From assembly GCA_030248225.1 (NCBI GenBank), contig JASANE010001789.1, positions 1 through 32,787 of the forward strand: a stretch of DNA of 32,787 nt, written 5' to 3'. The number at the start of each line of letters is the position of its first letter. Positions within the stretch are counted from its first letter, which is position 1. Of the stretch, positions 11,401-20,660 are shown piece by piece. This stretch comes from Trileptium ribeirensis (lineage: Eukaryota; Nematoda; Enoplea; Enoplida; Thoracostomopsidae). The notes beneath the pieces are model-generated. The model did not search any database and was not told the DNA's origin. It saw nothing but the letters and a program-made list of their open reading frames with translations. A program made the translations under genes and the position numbers.

Positions 11401-14400
11401 AAAGCATTTGTTACGAATTTTTGATAGATCAATTCAAGTTTTCACCCCTAGAATATCTTTTCAAGGTTCACACTCCCCTAGAATATCTTTTCAAGTTTTC
11501 CCCCTAGAATATCTTTTCAAGCTTCCCACACAATATCTCACTAAAGTAATGAGAATAGGAACAACTAACGGTGTGTGAGCAACTAATGAGGCCTATGCGT
11601 GTGACCAAAGGAGAATTAACTACAGATTGATAGGCGTGCGACCAAAAGAGAAATAACTCAGATAAGAAAAAGAATACAAGAACGGCTGCACCGATTCATT
11701 AACTTCATTCACATGGAATGCCCTGGCGGCAATACCCCAATGACGTGGTCGCAGTACATGAAAGTGAAGGCAACTATGTCTGGAAGTACCACTGGAAGCA
11801 ATCCTTGGTCGACTACTTCCGAGAAGTTTGCACGCAGCATTTTCAGCGATATCCTATATGGGTGGGGGCCCCTGTACCGCCGTGCAAGCGGACGAAAGTC
11901 AGTTTGCGCACAAGGTCAAACATCATGTGAACGCTTACCTCAGTCATACGTATGGGTGTTTAGCCATCGTAGACTTATGGTTAAGACTGGAACGCTTAAA
12001 TTTATTAAATTCACCAAATCAAGTTTCCCCTATAGTGCTCTTTTCAAGTTCCCTCTCTTTTGTTAAAGGGGGAACTTGAATTGATCCTTTTTGACAATAG
12101 CATATTTCTCGGCAAGTTTACAACTCTAGTTTAAATTAAATTTTCCTAAAGACGTCGTATTAAGACTATTACTATGAAAACCATCGTTACTTGACGTCCA
12201 TTCAAACAATTTGCCCGGCATTGCTCATTTCGCATCTTGTTTAGCTGGAATGTGCTATTGTAAATCATCGAAATGGTCTGTTTGTTTTCTCGGCAAATTT
12301 AATCAGAATTAAGTATCACATCATCGAGGTAGGACTTTCGCAAGGTTCAACCTAGTTTGGAGAAGCTTAAAATTATTTTTGACTAAGGATTTAAATTCTC
12401 TTTAGTTGAGTTTTACTTTAAAAATGCAGTCAAATCTATCCTGCGCAATAATTGAGCTTTGCCAGAACTGTAAAAAAAACCAAACTGAAACAGGCAAGAA
12501 TTCAAGAAGTATGATCGCATTTCATTATAAGTCTGAACCAACACTGGAGGCTAATCTTTATTGAGGTTTTACCACACAATAATTCGTAGCGGAACAATTA
12601 GTAGTCATTAGCATAAGTTATATCTTTGGCTTAGTTTTTACGTCCTTTCGCATATTTTGCTTTAATTTTACTTACAACATTACGGTTTAACGTCGAACAG
12701 AGTGTAGAAATCCTCTTAGCATAAGTAAGTACATATTGGCGCCTTTAAATTTCATCAAATTTTACGAACGTTCAGCTGTCTGTTCCGATGGGATTGAAAA
12801 TGATATCACATGCCTGATATTAGAGAACAATTGTAGTTTAGATTTATGATAAATCATAAAATTACAGAAACATAGACACAATTTACAGAGTTTGAGGCAC
12901 ATGAGGTGCCATACTACCGTTGAACCGTATTTTACCAACCTAGCAGTATTTAAATAACATTTGAGATTGAGGACAAAGATTTGATCAAATTTAAGTGACA
13001 TCGCAAAACGTTCTAGTTTTTTTCTTTATTAATAAATCAATCAATCAATGTTTACATATATATCTCACACTAGTATAAACTAGGAACGCCAGTATAAACC
13101 GGTTTTGTTTAGGCCGAAAGTAATCCTGGCCAAATCGTCACTCAGTTGTTCGATCATCAACAACCGGTGTACCAGTAATATGTTAATATTACAAAATGAA
13201 ACTTGGTTACTGTAATGAAATATCCCAAATTAATTGATATTCGACCGAAAAGGGAATAATTTCATTTTACATTAGTTGTTCATTATACGACATAAACATA
13301 TAATCGAAGATAAAGCGAGTAATTACTAGTATATCGCATGCGAGGATGAAACTGAACGAGCGTAGATTCATTTTTTAATTTCCATTTTGTGTAATCACCT
13401 GAAACAACCTGTTTTTGACGCGATACCACCGTGAAAACTACGGAATCCTGAACCCATTGAAAAACCTAAAACCCCGTCGATCGAAAGCAACGATCGACAG
13501 CGCATCAAGTATTTATTCTGGTATTTGGATAACCAAACGATCGTATACATCGAAAAAACCTATACACAGACCATTCTTAATGCGCTGGACGCAATGCACA
13601 ACCAAACTATTGGAGACAAACTATATTCTGAAAGTGAGGTTAATTGACCCTAAGCCCTTAAAATGTTTGAAAAGGCATGAAAAATTCGCCTTCGTCTGTA
13701 TATAACCAAACCATAGTATTAAGCCTAACAAAAACCCATATACTCAATTCTTGATGCCCTGTAAGTAATACGTAATTAAACAACTGAAGACAGATTATAT
13801 TTTGAAGATCCGATTCATTGGCCCTAAACCCGTTGAAGCCGACAAGACATGAAATATTCACTCTGAACTCTAGGTAATCAATTTATTGTATTTAGCCTTC
13901 ACAAAAACCTATATTGACATTCTTGATGCCTGCACGCAATACATAGCTCAACAAATGAAAACGCGCTTGTTTTAAAATCATGTTCGTAGCCCGTAAAACT
14001 CTTGAAACCAGGTGAAAATGTATAGTATAGTCAAGGTAGACCATAGATAGCAAACACCGTATCCAGCGTGCTTTATAACCTAATAAGCACTCATTGTTAG
14101 GTAATGTAATGACATGTTAAAATGTGAAAAATCGCTATTTCCGGCAAAAGGTCAACGAACCATATTCGGGCCCACATCGGCCCAGTGAATGGTCCCACAA
14201 AAACGTTTTGCAAAGTTATAATATGAATAAAAGTTATAATATGGGGCATCTCCGCTCGCTTCTGTCGCTCGTTTCAATAAAAAGTAGCATATGTAAATAT
14301 GAATGATTAGCCTCAGTTAATGTTTACAAAGCTTGGTGTTTTAGAAAATTTCCGAAGTGCCACTTATTTAAGTTGAACAATTTTATATATCAATTTGGCA

Positions 14401-15165
14401 AATTATTAATCAATATACTAGATTAACAATTCTATTGCCATTTATACTTCATATCGTCATTTTCACTGCCATTTACTTTGGTTTATATGCAGAGGCCAAT
14501 TCTTTGGAGTTATTTTACTATATATATAATTATTTAAATTTACTGTTCCGTAAGGAAAAACTGGGGGCGCCCCTCCATCCCCCTGTGACGCCCCTGCCAA
14601 ATATATATCAAGAAATTGAGCTATTTCCATATTAATTGTTTAGCAATCAATAAGGAGTCAAAATATAAACAGTGGTGTCAAGTACGCAATAAATTTACCA
14701 ATAGTCTTATGAAGAAACACGAGAATTATGAAAATTTCAATTGGCTTGCCTGAATTGAACTGTCCGTTTGTGACAGCACAGTTGCCTGGTTTTGAATACC
14801 ATATCCTTCGGTTGCAGCTAATGGAGATTGTTTAGACGTGTTCAGCGACAACGATGGATCAGGTACATTGTCTATATTTTGCAGGTAATCCGAAGCATGA
14901 ACAATGACTTGTGAACCGATAGCTGATATTTTGGACGATATTGGTGTTTGCAAATTGCAATCTGACGGGTTGGCGGTATTCGGCAGTGTTCTATCAGTAA
15001 TTTCTTGATCATTATTTGACGGCTGAGCGCAAACTTGTTTTCTGTAGTCCCCGTCTGGATTTGAAAATAGTGGATGGCGACACGTATCCGACTGCCAAAC
15101 AGGAGCAGGCTCCATTGGATTTTCGGTCAAAAACGAGAAACAGTCAAAGTCGCCATAAATGCTAT
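2190..15165 (-). CDS. GATA-type zinc-finger transcription factor, partial gene model (six exons; 5' and 3' ends missing)
   Basis: The model joins minus-strand exons 15165-14750, 11197-10845, 8875-8762, 8109-7927, 7478-7333 and 2470-2190. Exon lengths are 416, 353, 114, 183, 146 and 281, and the phases match at all five junctions, giving about 497 uninterrupted codons. The first 400 residues are low-complexity sequence rich in Ser, Asn, Gln, Pro and Tyr, as is usual for the activation region of GATA factors. The last exon has a finger resembling the GATA N-terminal finger. GATA proteins act in the nucleus and bind WGATAR sites, and the C-terminal finger does most of the DNA binding. That finger is not found in 1-2189, so it should lie beyond the left edge. 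The family assignment rests on the finger motif. I cannot tell the GATA1/2/3 class from GATA4/5/6. The translation start is not identified. Confidence 0.72.
2805..2866. repeat. Inverted repeat (17-bp arms, one mismatch)
   Basis: GTTAACAACATGTTTAA at 2805-2821 pairs with TTAAACATGTTGTAAAC at 2850-2866 around a 28-base spacer. It lies in the intron just after the 5' side of the finger exon. No larger element could be delimited. Confidence 0.6.
2867..3349. other. Intron sequence without recognised features
   Basis: AT-rich intronic DNA between the inverted repeat and the first diverged satellite unit. No exon or repeat is evident. Confidence 0.5.
3350..7035. repeat. 137-bp tandem satellite filling the GATA intron (about 22 units)
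   Basis: A unit of about 137 bp recurs from 3350 to about 7035, broken once by an insertion. Landmarks in each unit are GGTATAAAATGACTC, ATTATTTGGACAGCTTTTGA, GAGCTCTTCGGTTTGC and CCAAAATCTGGGCCCACC. TATAAAATG starts recur near 4821, 4958, 5754, 6038, 6175 and so on. Some steps are shorter or longer: a truncated unit near 5500 and a 9-bp extra segment near 6010. Units differ by scattered substitutions, so the array is not newly homogenised. Open frames inside it are by-products of the period. Confidence 0.93.
3464..3957. mobile_element. MITE-like insertion (494 bp) inside the satellite
   Basis: Its ends are 23-bp inverted repeats matching at 20 positions: 3464-3486 (GCAGCGTCCACGTTATAATG then TCC) and 3935-3957. 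It splits a satellite unit exactly in the CATCATTATTTGG segment. The left flank ATTCT and right flank ATTAT suggest a 3-5 bp target-site duplication. It contains a 9-bp inverted repeat (3767-3775 / 3796-3804, GCACGCCGT) and no coding frame. The superfamily is not settled. Confidence 0.75.
7036..7332. other. Intron between satellite and exon
   Basis: Non-repetitive AT-rich sequence next to the donor at 7332. Nothing recognised. Confidence 0.5.
7333..7478 (-). CDS. GATA-like gene, fifth confident exon (linker before the finger)
   Basis: This 146-base exon has acceptor gtattcagtttcag and donor gtatgt, and its phases match both sides. It encodes about 48 residues (LKEQEGAVPWHRYDSNGMD, then a Ser/Asn-rich stretch and IPPDQSQNYLIQP). 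It ends on a single G that joins AA of the next exon to make Glu. The intron that follows is 4862 bases and is filled mostly with a 137-bp satellite. Confidence 0.86.
7479..7926. other. Intron (448 bp)
   Basis: Starts gtgagc and ends ttcag on the minus strand. No repeat or additional exon seen. Confidence 0.7.
7927..8109 (-). CDS. GATA-like gene, fourth confident exon (Pro/aromatic segment)
   Basis: The exon is 183 bases, with acceptor aagtattttag and donor gtgagc. It starts by completing the Gly codon from the previous exon and ends with AG, which the next exon completes to Arg. It encodes about 60 residues, including LQWSPYTDGRAFSTLFPP and SDVFYPPGAIVPSSEAYP. Aromatic and proline-rich stretches of this type occur N-terminal to the fingers in GATA factors. 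I cannot align it residue by residue to a known member from memory. Confidence 0.87.
8110..8761. other. Intron (652 bp)
   Basis: Starts gtatgt and ends ttttag on the minus strand. No repeat or additional exon seen. Confidence 0.7.
8762..8875 (-). CDS. GATA-like gene, third confident exon (Tyr/His-rich)
   Basis: This 114-base exon is too short to stand out as an open frame, but both borders are clear: acceptor ttatttaatttcag and donor gtatgt. The phase in (one base) and out (two bases) match both neighbours. It encodes about 38 residues beginning DIYNAAAESATHYLSS and continuing through HYDHSPTQYGYIDGGYNVY. This is an Ala- and Tyr-rich segment of the kind found in GATA activation regions. No domain is recognised. 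Confidence 0.83.
8876..10844. other. Intron (1969 bp) with a GC-rich patch
   Basis: Starts gtacgt and ends tttcag on the minus strand. Most of it is AT-rich with no recognised feature. The exception is the GC-rich patch at about 9660-9900, listed separately. Confidence 0.65.
9660..9900 (-). other. GC-rich patch with a 69-codon open frame, origin unknown
   Basis: This patch contrasts sharply with its AT-rich surroundings. On the minus strand it is open from 9897 to 9688 (starting MHARHPVTDADRGS, rich in Gly, Arg and Lys), and a possible acceptor (actaattttag) lies just before it. There is no convincing donor, and the GATA exons on either side already match in phase without it. It could be a retroelement fragment or an unrecognised exon. 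Confidence 0.3.
10845..11197 (-). CDS. GATA-like gene, second confident exon (Gln/Asn-rich region)
   Basis: The exon lies between the acceptor gttattttag and the donor gtacgt. It is 353 bases long, 117 codons plus two bases, and starts in phase 0. The translation is rich in Asn, Gly, Gln and Ser, with a run of four Gln (SQQQQHLANQSY) and the tyrosine-containing stretch SSYQPIQDSIMYANVY. No catalytic or binding domain is visible. It ends with GTG GG, and the next exon supplies C to make a Gly codon. The plain reading frame continues past the donor to a stop in the intron, so this exon needs splicing to make sense. It reads as part of a disordered transactivation region. Confidence 0.85.
11426..12087. 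mobile_element. Non-autonomous TIR element (662 bp) with 8-bp TSD, hAT-like
   Basis: The left end AGATCAATTCAAGTT and the reverse complement of the right end GGATCAATTCAAGTT match at 14 of 15 bases. Flanks are TTTTTGAT (11418-11425) and TTTTTGAC (12088-12095), an 8-bp duplication with one mismatch, as for hAT elements. Near the left end CCCCTAGAATATCTTTTCAA is repeated three times, and a related copy lies near 12018-12050 in the same orientation. The right end also forms a hairpin (12043-12053 / 12070-12080). The centre (about 11710-12000) looks coding but is in broken frames. Confidence 0.75.
11713..12000 (+). pseudogene. Coding-like segment inside the TIR element, unidentified
   Basis: The GC content rises here, and frames on the plus strand are open for 60-117 codons. 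The frame from 11718 reads MPWRQYPNDVVAVHESEG and then a Trp/Tyr/His-rich stretch (YVWKYHWKQSLVDYFREV). A different frame continues with FAHKVKHHVNAYLSHTYG. A frameshift near 11900 would join them. I do not recognise a transposase or any other family. It could be the remnant of the element's own protein or a captured host exon. Confidence 0.35.
13410..14040. repeat. Diverged ~180-bp tandem repeat, three to four units
   Basis: Units share the order AAAAACCTATA, ATTCTTGATGC, a variable ACGCAAT/ACGTAAT segment, AAAC(A/T) ACTGAAGAC-like sequence, ATTGGCCCTAA, CCC, TTGAA and GACATGAAA. Clear unit starts are near 13556, 13734 and 13904, with a weaker one upstream. The first unit includes a perfect hairpin, GTCGATCG (13476-13483) with CGATCGAC (13491-13498). 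Unit identity is low, so this is an old array. Confidence 0.6.
14744..14749 (-). other. Probable GC-type splice donor (AG|GCAAGC)
   Basis: On the minus strand the exon end CAG is followed by gcaagc. GC-AG introns normally have a strong match to AG|GCAAGT, and this site differs only at the last base. Phase 0 here fits phase 0 at the acceptor at 11198. I see no better GT donor near the end of the open frame. Confidence 0.6.
14750..15165 (-). CDS. GATA-like gene, most upstream confident exon (N-terminal region)
   Basis: This exon follows the acceptor tgacatttcag and is open for 138 codons. It starts with two bases that complete a split codon, so a spliced upstream exon ending in phase 1 is expected. 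The first residues (SIYGDFDCFSFLTE) are acidic and aromatic, like a short activation motif. The rest is polar with many Ser, Asn, Gln, Asp and Thr and no recognised domain. The first in-frame ATG in the exon is at 15115-15113 (Met-Glu-Pro-Ala-Pro), which could be the start if the bases before it are leader. The exon ends in phase 0 at CAG followed by gcaagc, a GC-type donor. The next exon begins in phase 0, which supports that unusual junction. Without the GC donor the frame would run only a few more codons (ASQLKFS) into a stop. Confidence 0.78.
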
Positions 15166-15739
15166 CTGAAATGTCAAAAATCAAAAACGCGATCATGACG
15201 TTTTAAATAATTCCGTATTTACATAGGTTAAAGCATATATTGACCAGCTGGCGGCTTTAGGCCTGCAGGATATAAAATAAGGCACCGTCATGTTTAACCT
15301 ATATCATGGAAAGGAATCATTATTCTTTAAGATTTTAGCAGTTATCAGCACATTTTTAGTGAAATTTTGGCATTTCATATAAGCAAAAGCTACTCACCAT
15401 ACGAGATAGAAACATTTTCCAAAAACTAATACGAATTTTATATTTTTCGAAAAATGCGAAAAAATCTATCCATTCATTAACCAAAAGTCCAAGCAACGTA
15501 ATATAGATTTATCCTACTAATGACATCACCTCACGAAAATGTTAGACCGTATCTGCATTGGTCGTGGTCAAAGACTGCCGCTTGGGCTTTAACAATCTAA
15601 AAATATTTTTTCAACTGTTATAACTGCGAAATGGTTTCGTGGATGTAGCTAAATTTGTTATCATTCTAATTCGATCGTCTGTATATACAAAAAACGTGCA
15701 TGTGTCTATCTGCTGTACCGGTCGAACAGAAGTTAAACA
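15166..15739. other. Sequence upstream of the most 5' confident GATA exon
   Basis: Presumed intron or leader on the minus strand. A strong donor-like site (GTATG|gtgagt at about 15393-15399) lies here, but the frame before it has a stop a few codons upstream, so no exon is called. Confidence 0.4.
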
Positions 15740-16160
15740 GTAACCTTTGCAGACTAAAAGGAAATGGGTGGAACGGGACGGGAATGAGTCATGCCTTCGA
15801 CCTCCACAGGTAGATTAGGCCGTCGGCGGAGGGGGGAAGGAAGAGAGGTCGTCACGGGAAGATAAAATATCGAATTTTATTGAGACTCAATTTTTTTTAT
15901 TTTTGCCAACTTTCAATCGATTTTGCTAATTTTCACCAATTTTCCCGGTATTTTGGTAATTGGCAGTCAATTTTTACCTGTTTTTTCCAAAACTCTCCAC
16001 GCGATTTCGATGGGGAGAGAAGAGCGATCAGACTACTTTCCTGCGGGGATCGGCGACGCCTAGAAGTGGTGGAATCCCAGCCTCGGGGCGATAATTGCTC
16101 GTCTGCCCCTATGAGAGTCATGTTGGACCTCCTTGCCAAAGGTGTCGAGGTTTATTAAGC
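15740..16160. repeat. Possible dispersed element: GC-rich flanks around an AAAATTGG-type core
   Basis: A GC-rich flank (15750-15865) is followed by short repeats of CCAATTTT/CAATTTT (15890-15990) and another GC-rich flank. The same arrangement, in the other orientation, occurs at about 23640-23930 and 31590-31830. Termini could not be defined. Confidence 0.35.
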
Positions 16161-16650
16161 AGAATTAAATCGCCATTCGTTAATACTCGATTTCCTAGAT
16201 TTCTTAAAGTGAGTTTGCTATCATCCAACATTGCAAAGTTTGTTTAACAATCCCTGGGATTTCATGAAGTATTTTTAATGAATGCGGTTTATTTGGCGAA
16301 TACAATTGTCAACCAAAGATTACTTCGAAGCATGAAAACCTATTAACGATCTGAGCTCAAACAACACTAATAAAGCCTCCTATGGTTTGGATTGGAAATG
16401 AACATGTAGTGCTATTCAAGGGATTTCGGATGCAAACGGCCTCTTGATTGGAGGACAATCTTAGGATATATAATTATAACTTCAGCAATAGCGGTAACAA
16501 AATAACACGAAGTTTAAGGAATGACTTGTCACTTAACTCGAACGAATGTGTGTAATGGAACTTTTCAACACATAAAGCACTGTTTACAGACTGCATAAGC
16601 ATGGTTTGCATTAAGCATAAGCTCTCAGACCTATAGTCCATCTTTAATAC
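16161..16650. other. No recognised feature
   Basis: AT-rich, no open frame or repeat that I can support. Confidence 0.5.
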
Positions 16651-16861
16651 ATGTCATTAAAACCATGTTGACTGTCATTAAAACCGTGTTGACTGTCGTT
16701 AAAACGATGTTAACTGTCACTAAAACTATGTTGACTGTTTTTAAAACCATGTTGACTGTGATTAAAATCATGTTGACTGTCATTAAAACCATGTTGAATT
16801 TCATTAAAACCATGTTGACTGTTATTAAAACCATGTTGATTGTCATTAAAACCATATTGTC
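16651..16861. repeat. 21-bp minisatellite, about ten copies
   Basis: The unit AAAACCATGTTGACTGTCAT plus T repeats every 21 bases with a few substitutions. Because 21 is a multiple of three, several frames stay open on both strands and give artificial seven-residue repeats. There is no splice or start context to suggest it is translated. Confidence 0.93.
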
Positions 16862-16901
16862 TAAAAATGGCATACAGCTAGCATTCGCGAGGAGCTAAAC
16901 G

Positions 16902-17254
16902 CTTTTTGTGGTTAATGTGTGCCGTAAAACAGTAATTTGTTACAGGCGAGGAGTATACCTAAATGTCTGAATCGTGTTGGGATATTACTGTTTAAATTAT
17001 GTTTGATGATCAGTTATTTAATTGGCTATGTGCACTAAAATCATGTTGCATAAATACAACGCAAAATTTTAGTGGTTTTAATTTCTTTTTGTGGTTAATG
17101 TGTGCCGTAAAACAGTAATTTGTTACAGGCGAGGAGTATACCTAAATGTCTGAATAGTGTTGGGATATTACTGTTTAAATTATGTTTGATGATCAGTTAT
17201 TTAATTGGCTATGTGCACTAAAATCATGTTGCATAAATACAACGCAAAATTTTA
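16902..17254. repeat. Tandem duplication, 183-bp period, nearly identical copies
   Basis: 16902-17070 and 17085-17253 share about 169 bases with only one difference that I see (GAATCGTG versus GAATAGTG). The copies are separated by a short TTTTAATTT-type linker. The high identity points to a recent event. Confidence 0.9.
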
Positions 17255-19367
17255 TGTGTTTGTCAAACATGTTTCGACCGCATGACCGGCTTCAAAATGT
17301 AACTGACTGATAACCGTGTCCGTATTCGATACCTTGATGTCTAAACATTTCTATTGTCTTATTTCTAAAAAGACAGAATTTTTTGACGCCAGTATTTTGT
17401 ACAGTGAATGTTTATTATATCACTCAATTGTGCTGAATTATCTGCCCAAACCGATACTAGTTGTTCATTAATACAAGAGGCACGATACTATTCGGCGGTT
17501 TGGTGTTCTAGTCTAAGTGCTTAGAACAAGAAAGTTTCTTTCTTGCGAACAAACTATTTTTAAATTTCAAATAATAACGGGCGCTAGGATGAAATTACCT
17601 GGCGTTCAAGAGTTGTAACTGAAAAGTTCTTTGAAATTCTTGGAATGTAACAAACTTGCCATTAACGAAACTCTGGGTTCAGTAATGACTGTTTTTTTGC
17701 GTTTGCGGTTTGTTGGGTTTTATTTGTGACTGCAGCATTATGGGCGACGCCCGGCAGGAAGGTCCAAGCCTCAGGGAGATCATCCCTCTTCTCCTATATG
17801 AGCATGTGGTATAGTTAGTGCATTAATGCTGTTGCACCTTATCTGAATACCAAGTGAATCGGTACGCGTTTTACCGCGAAATGAGTAAAGTTGTGTCAGT
17901 TGACTTCTTCTGTATTTCTAATGTGTTGGTTACTGATTTTCGTGATAATAGTGTAATTAATTTATTTAATTTGAACATTAAAATGAAATGAACAGGATCG
18001 CAGCAAGAGGGGGTTACGGAGGCCGCCACCTCTACTATTTGCTAGCAAATGTACAAATATCAAAACATGAAGATATAATAAATTGAATGTAAACGACCGC
18101 CCGTCCACTTTTAAAGAGCTAGCGACGTCCCTGAACATGAAAAAGAACCGAAATTGGGAAAAAAACATAAAAATATCAAAAGCATAATGAACGTTACTGA
18201 TAATGTGGATGTTAGAAAATGTGTCTCAAAAATGACTCCTGGTTTTGCCGAAATGTAGAATAATTAAAATTATTATATATAGTTATTGCACGATTAACGG
18301 TTTATGCTTTGTACAATCGAAATATTTTTCTACAAACTTATGTAAGATGAACTGTAATTGTTGCACAAAGATCGGTTTGCTATTTTGCAATTTATACTTA
18401 ATATATGTTTAAACAAAACCAACTGAACACGACAACTACAGCTCAGGCGAAACACGCAACAGTAAACGACGTTAAAGTATTTTCGGTACAATGCATTTTC
18501 GATACATTTATTGTAATAATATTGTGTACGAGCTCTTATCAGTTACTTTACCTAAAATCAACAAATGATTATATAATACTTTTATAATCTATATGAACTA
18601 ACTACAATTATAGCATAGATTGTCCTGGTTATACGATACAAATACTGCACTAAAATAGGTTCAATTCTAGCCAATCCTCAAAGATTTTTTACTATTATTT
18701 ATTTTAACGACGCCGTCAAACGCCTCATTGAATATGTTCTACATAACCTAGATTTTCGTCCAAACACAATCGAAGATAAGCCAGAATTTGGAGCCGCATT
18801 TTTAAGCTAAATATGAATGAAATATAGTGATTAATCTCGTACGTTTTGAGCTATTAAAAGCAATTTTGGAACGTAATGTTCAAATCAGACGATTTAGTGT
18901 TCAAATATTCCATACTCATACAAGAACGACAACATAAGTTGCTTATTATTTCGCGATGATTACAACAAATTCGATGCAGCTCAGTCCGTATAGCGGGATG
19001 GTAGTGACAGATCAGTGCAGTTGGCTTATCAACTGCAGTGAGCTTATCAACTATCTGCAACATCCTTATCTAAGTTAGCACCTTCTCCCGAAAACAATTT
19101 ATCAGCCATTGTATACATCAAGTTCAGGCGTGCTTTGATGTAAAGCATACAAATTTTTAAAACTAGATATGAAGCATGTGCAGAAATGCGTTCTTTGATA
19201 GTGAAGCCAGGGTAATAGAGGATACTCCAAATTCAAAAGACTAGCTAGGATAGTTGGAGTTGAAAGGTTGTAAGAATGCATGTACGGCGCCATAGCGGGG
19301 CGAACTAAACTACGCCCATCCATGCCAAACTTATTCCATATTGTGAGATATTGGTGAAGAATTTTGG
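17255..19367. other. No gene recognised
   Basis: AT-rich sequence with only short open frames without splice support. A GC-richer spot at 17740-17790 and a short repeat of GTTGATAAGC (minus strand, about 19020-19050) are the only departures. Confidence 0.5.
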
Positions 19368-19485
19368 TGTCTTTTCGGTTATGCCCTCCAGTCCAAAAAT
19401 GGTTAATTTCGAAGATACAGCAATGATTTGGGTACCATTCGGCTCAGCTCGACGAGACGGTTCCAAAAGTCCATTTCGGCCAGTT
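19368..19485 (+). mobile_element. Fragment related to the arm of the foldback element at 1457-2158
   Basis: GTCTTTTCGGTTATGCCCTC, then GAAGATACAG, GGTACCATTCG and CAGCTCGACGAG appear in the same order as in the foldback arm. The left arm continues differently after about 19485. A GGCTTAGGCTAAGG motif at about 19643 resembles the CTAAGCC motifs in the centre of the other copy, so the element may extend that far. No inverted partner arm is seen. Confidence 0.65.
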
Positions 19486-19689
19486 TAAATACAATTTTAA
19501 TTTAAATTTTTGGGTTCGAAATGACACCCTGAGTATTTAAAATTTTTGTGAAAAAAATTTCTCGATAAAAGTATAATTTTAAATATCATTCGTGCTGAGT
19601 CAAATAGTGCAATAGTCAGCTGAATCGGTAAACGAATTAACGGCTTAGGCTAAGGCTATAATATGTAAAAGACCGCATAGGAATATCTT

Positions 19690-20660
19690 CATTCTTTCCT
19701 GAGATATTTAGAAAAAAATAGTCGGACGGACGAGGTGAAATTTATCAGGACAAATAAATGCTTGCTTTCTTCGCTCGCTCGTTGTAATCTTCATTATCTG
19801 GTGACAATCTTTGTATTAAACAGGGTTGATAAATTTTATAATTTTGGTTCTGCTATGATAATTTATCATATTAATGTGTTGTTTCGATTCAAATGTGGTC
19901 GAAGCAATCTTAAATGTTCCCTGAATTTCGCTTTATAATTAGCAGACTCCAGCTATCAGGTTTGCAAAATATTGTATTAATAGCGCAAACCTGACCGAGC
20001 AAGATAGGCAAGACATGTGAGGCGAAACTGTATAACTTCTAATTTCGCTAGCCGTATTATATCCCAAACACCCATATTACCTCTCAAACATAGGGATCCT
20101 ACATATTCCTAATCTTTTAGTTGGTGATGTGTACAACAGTTTCGTGTAGTGTATTGCATTGAGGCTTCATAATTTTTATGATACAGGAACAGAACAGATT
20201 AGAAATAGATCATGATAATGCGCTACACTTGTGCATGCAGACAGTATGCTGTAGTACCATACCTTCATTCACGCAGACAAGCAGATGGCTATCCATCAAT
20301 AATACAATGATCTGGTTTATTATATACTTAAAATATACCCTAAAACCAAAATTTATCGCTCTGTCGAGTCTTAAAGTCTTGAAAGTGATATTGTCACAAC
20401 TTTATAGCCTTTAATTAAGTAATTAAGTGCTTAGTTTAAACCTTGCATTAATTAGATATTTCACAGATTTGTGCTCGGAAATTTTAGCTATGATTCCTTG
20501 CTTAATAGCTACGAAGTGTTTTGAATATTTTGTTTACGTTTTAAGAATTGAAAGGATTTATTTTATATATAACTATAAGCTCCGCGTGATCTATGCAGGA
20601 ATTATTGTTCATATGCAGTCTAGTCACCGTTAACAAAAACCCTTTTACGGTTAAAGGAAC
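19690..20660. other. No gene recognised
   Basis: AT-rich, with several short open frames lacking start or splice context. Nothing supportable. Confidence 0.5.

Larger units (their letters stand above)
11198..14749. other. Intron (3552 bp) rich in repeats
   Basis: Begins with the GC donor and ends gttattttag on the minus strand. It contains a 662-bp element with inverted ends and a diverged ~180-bp tandem repeat. The parts 11198-11417, 12096-13409 and 14041-14743 hold nothing else that I recognise. Confidence 0.6.

Noticed and set aside
14435..14635. 66-codon plus-strand open frame
   Set aside because: Mostly AT-rich hydrophobic codons within the GATA intron, no splice context or known similarity.
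15330..15420. Strong donor-like site (ATG|gtgagt) just upstream of the first confident exon
   Set aside because: The frame of the required phase has a stop 28 bases before the donor and no start codon.
16631..16898. Open frames of 77-80 codons on both strands
   Set aside because: Product of the 21-bp repeat length being a multiple of three.
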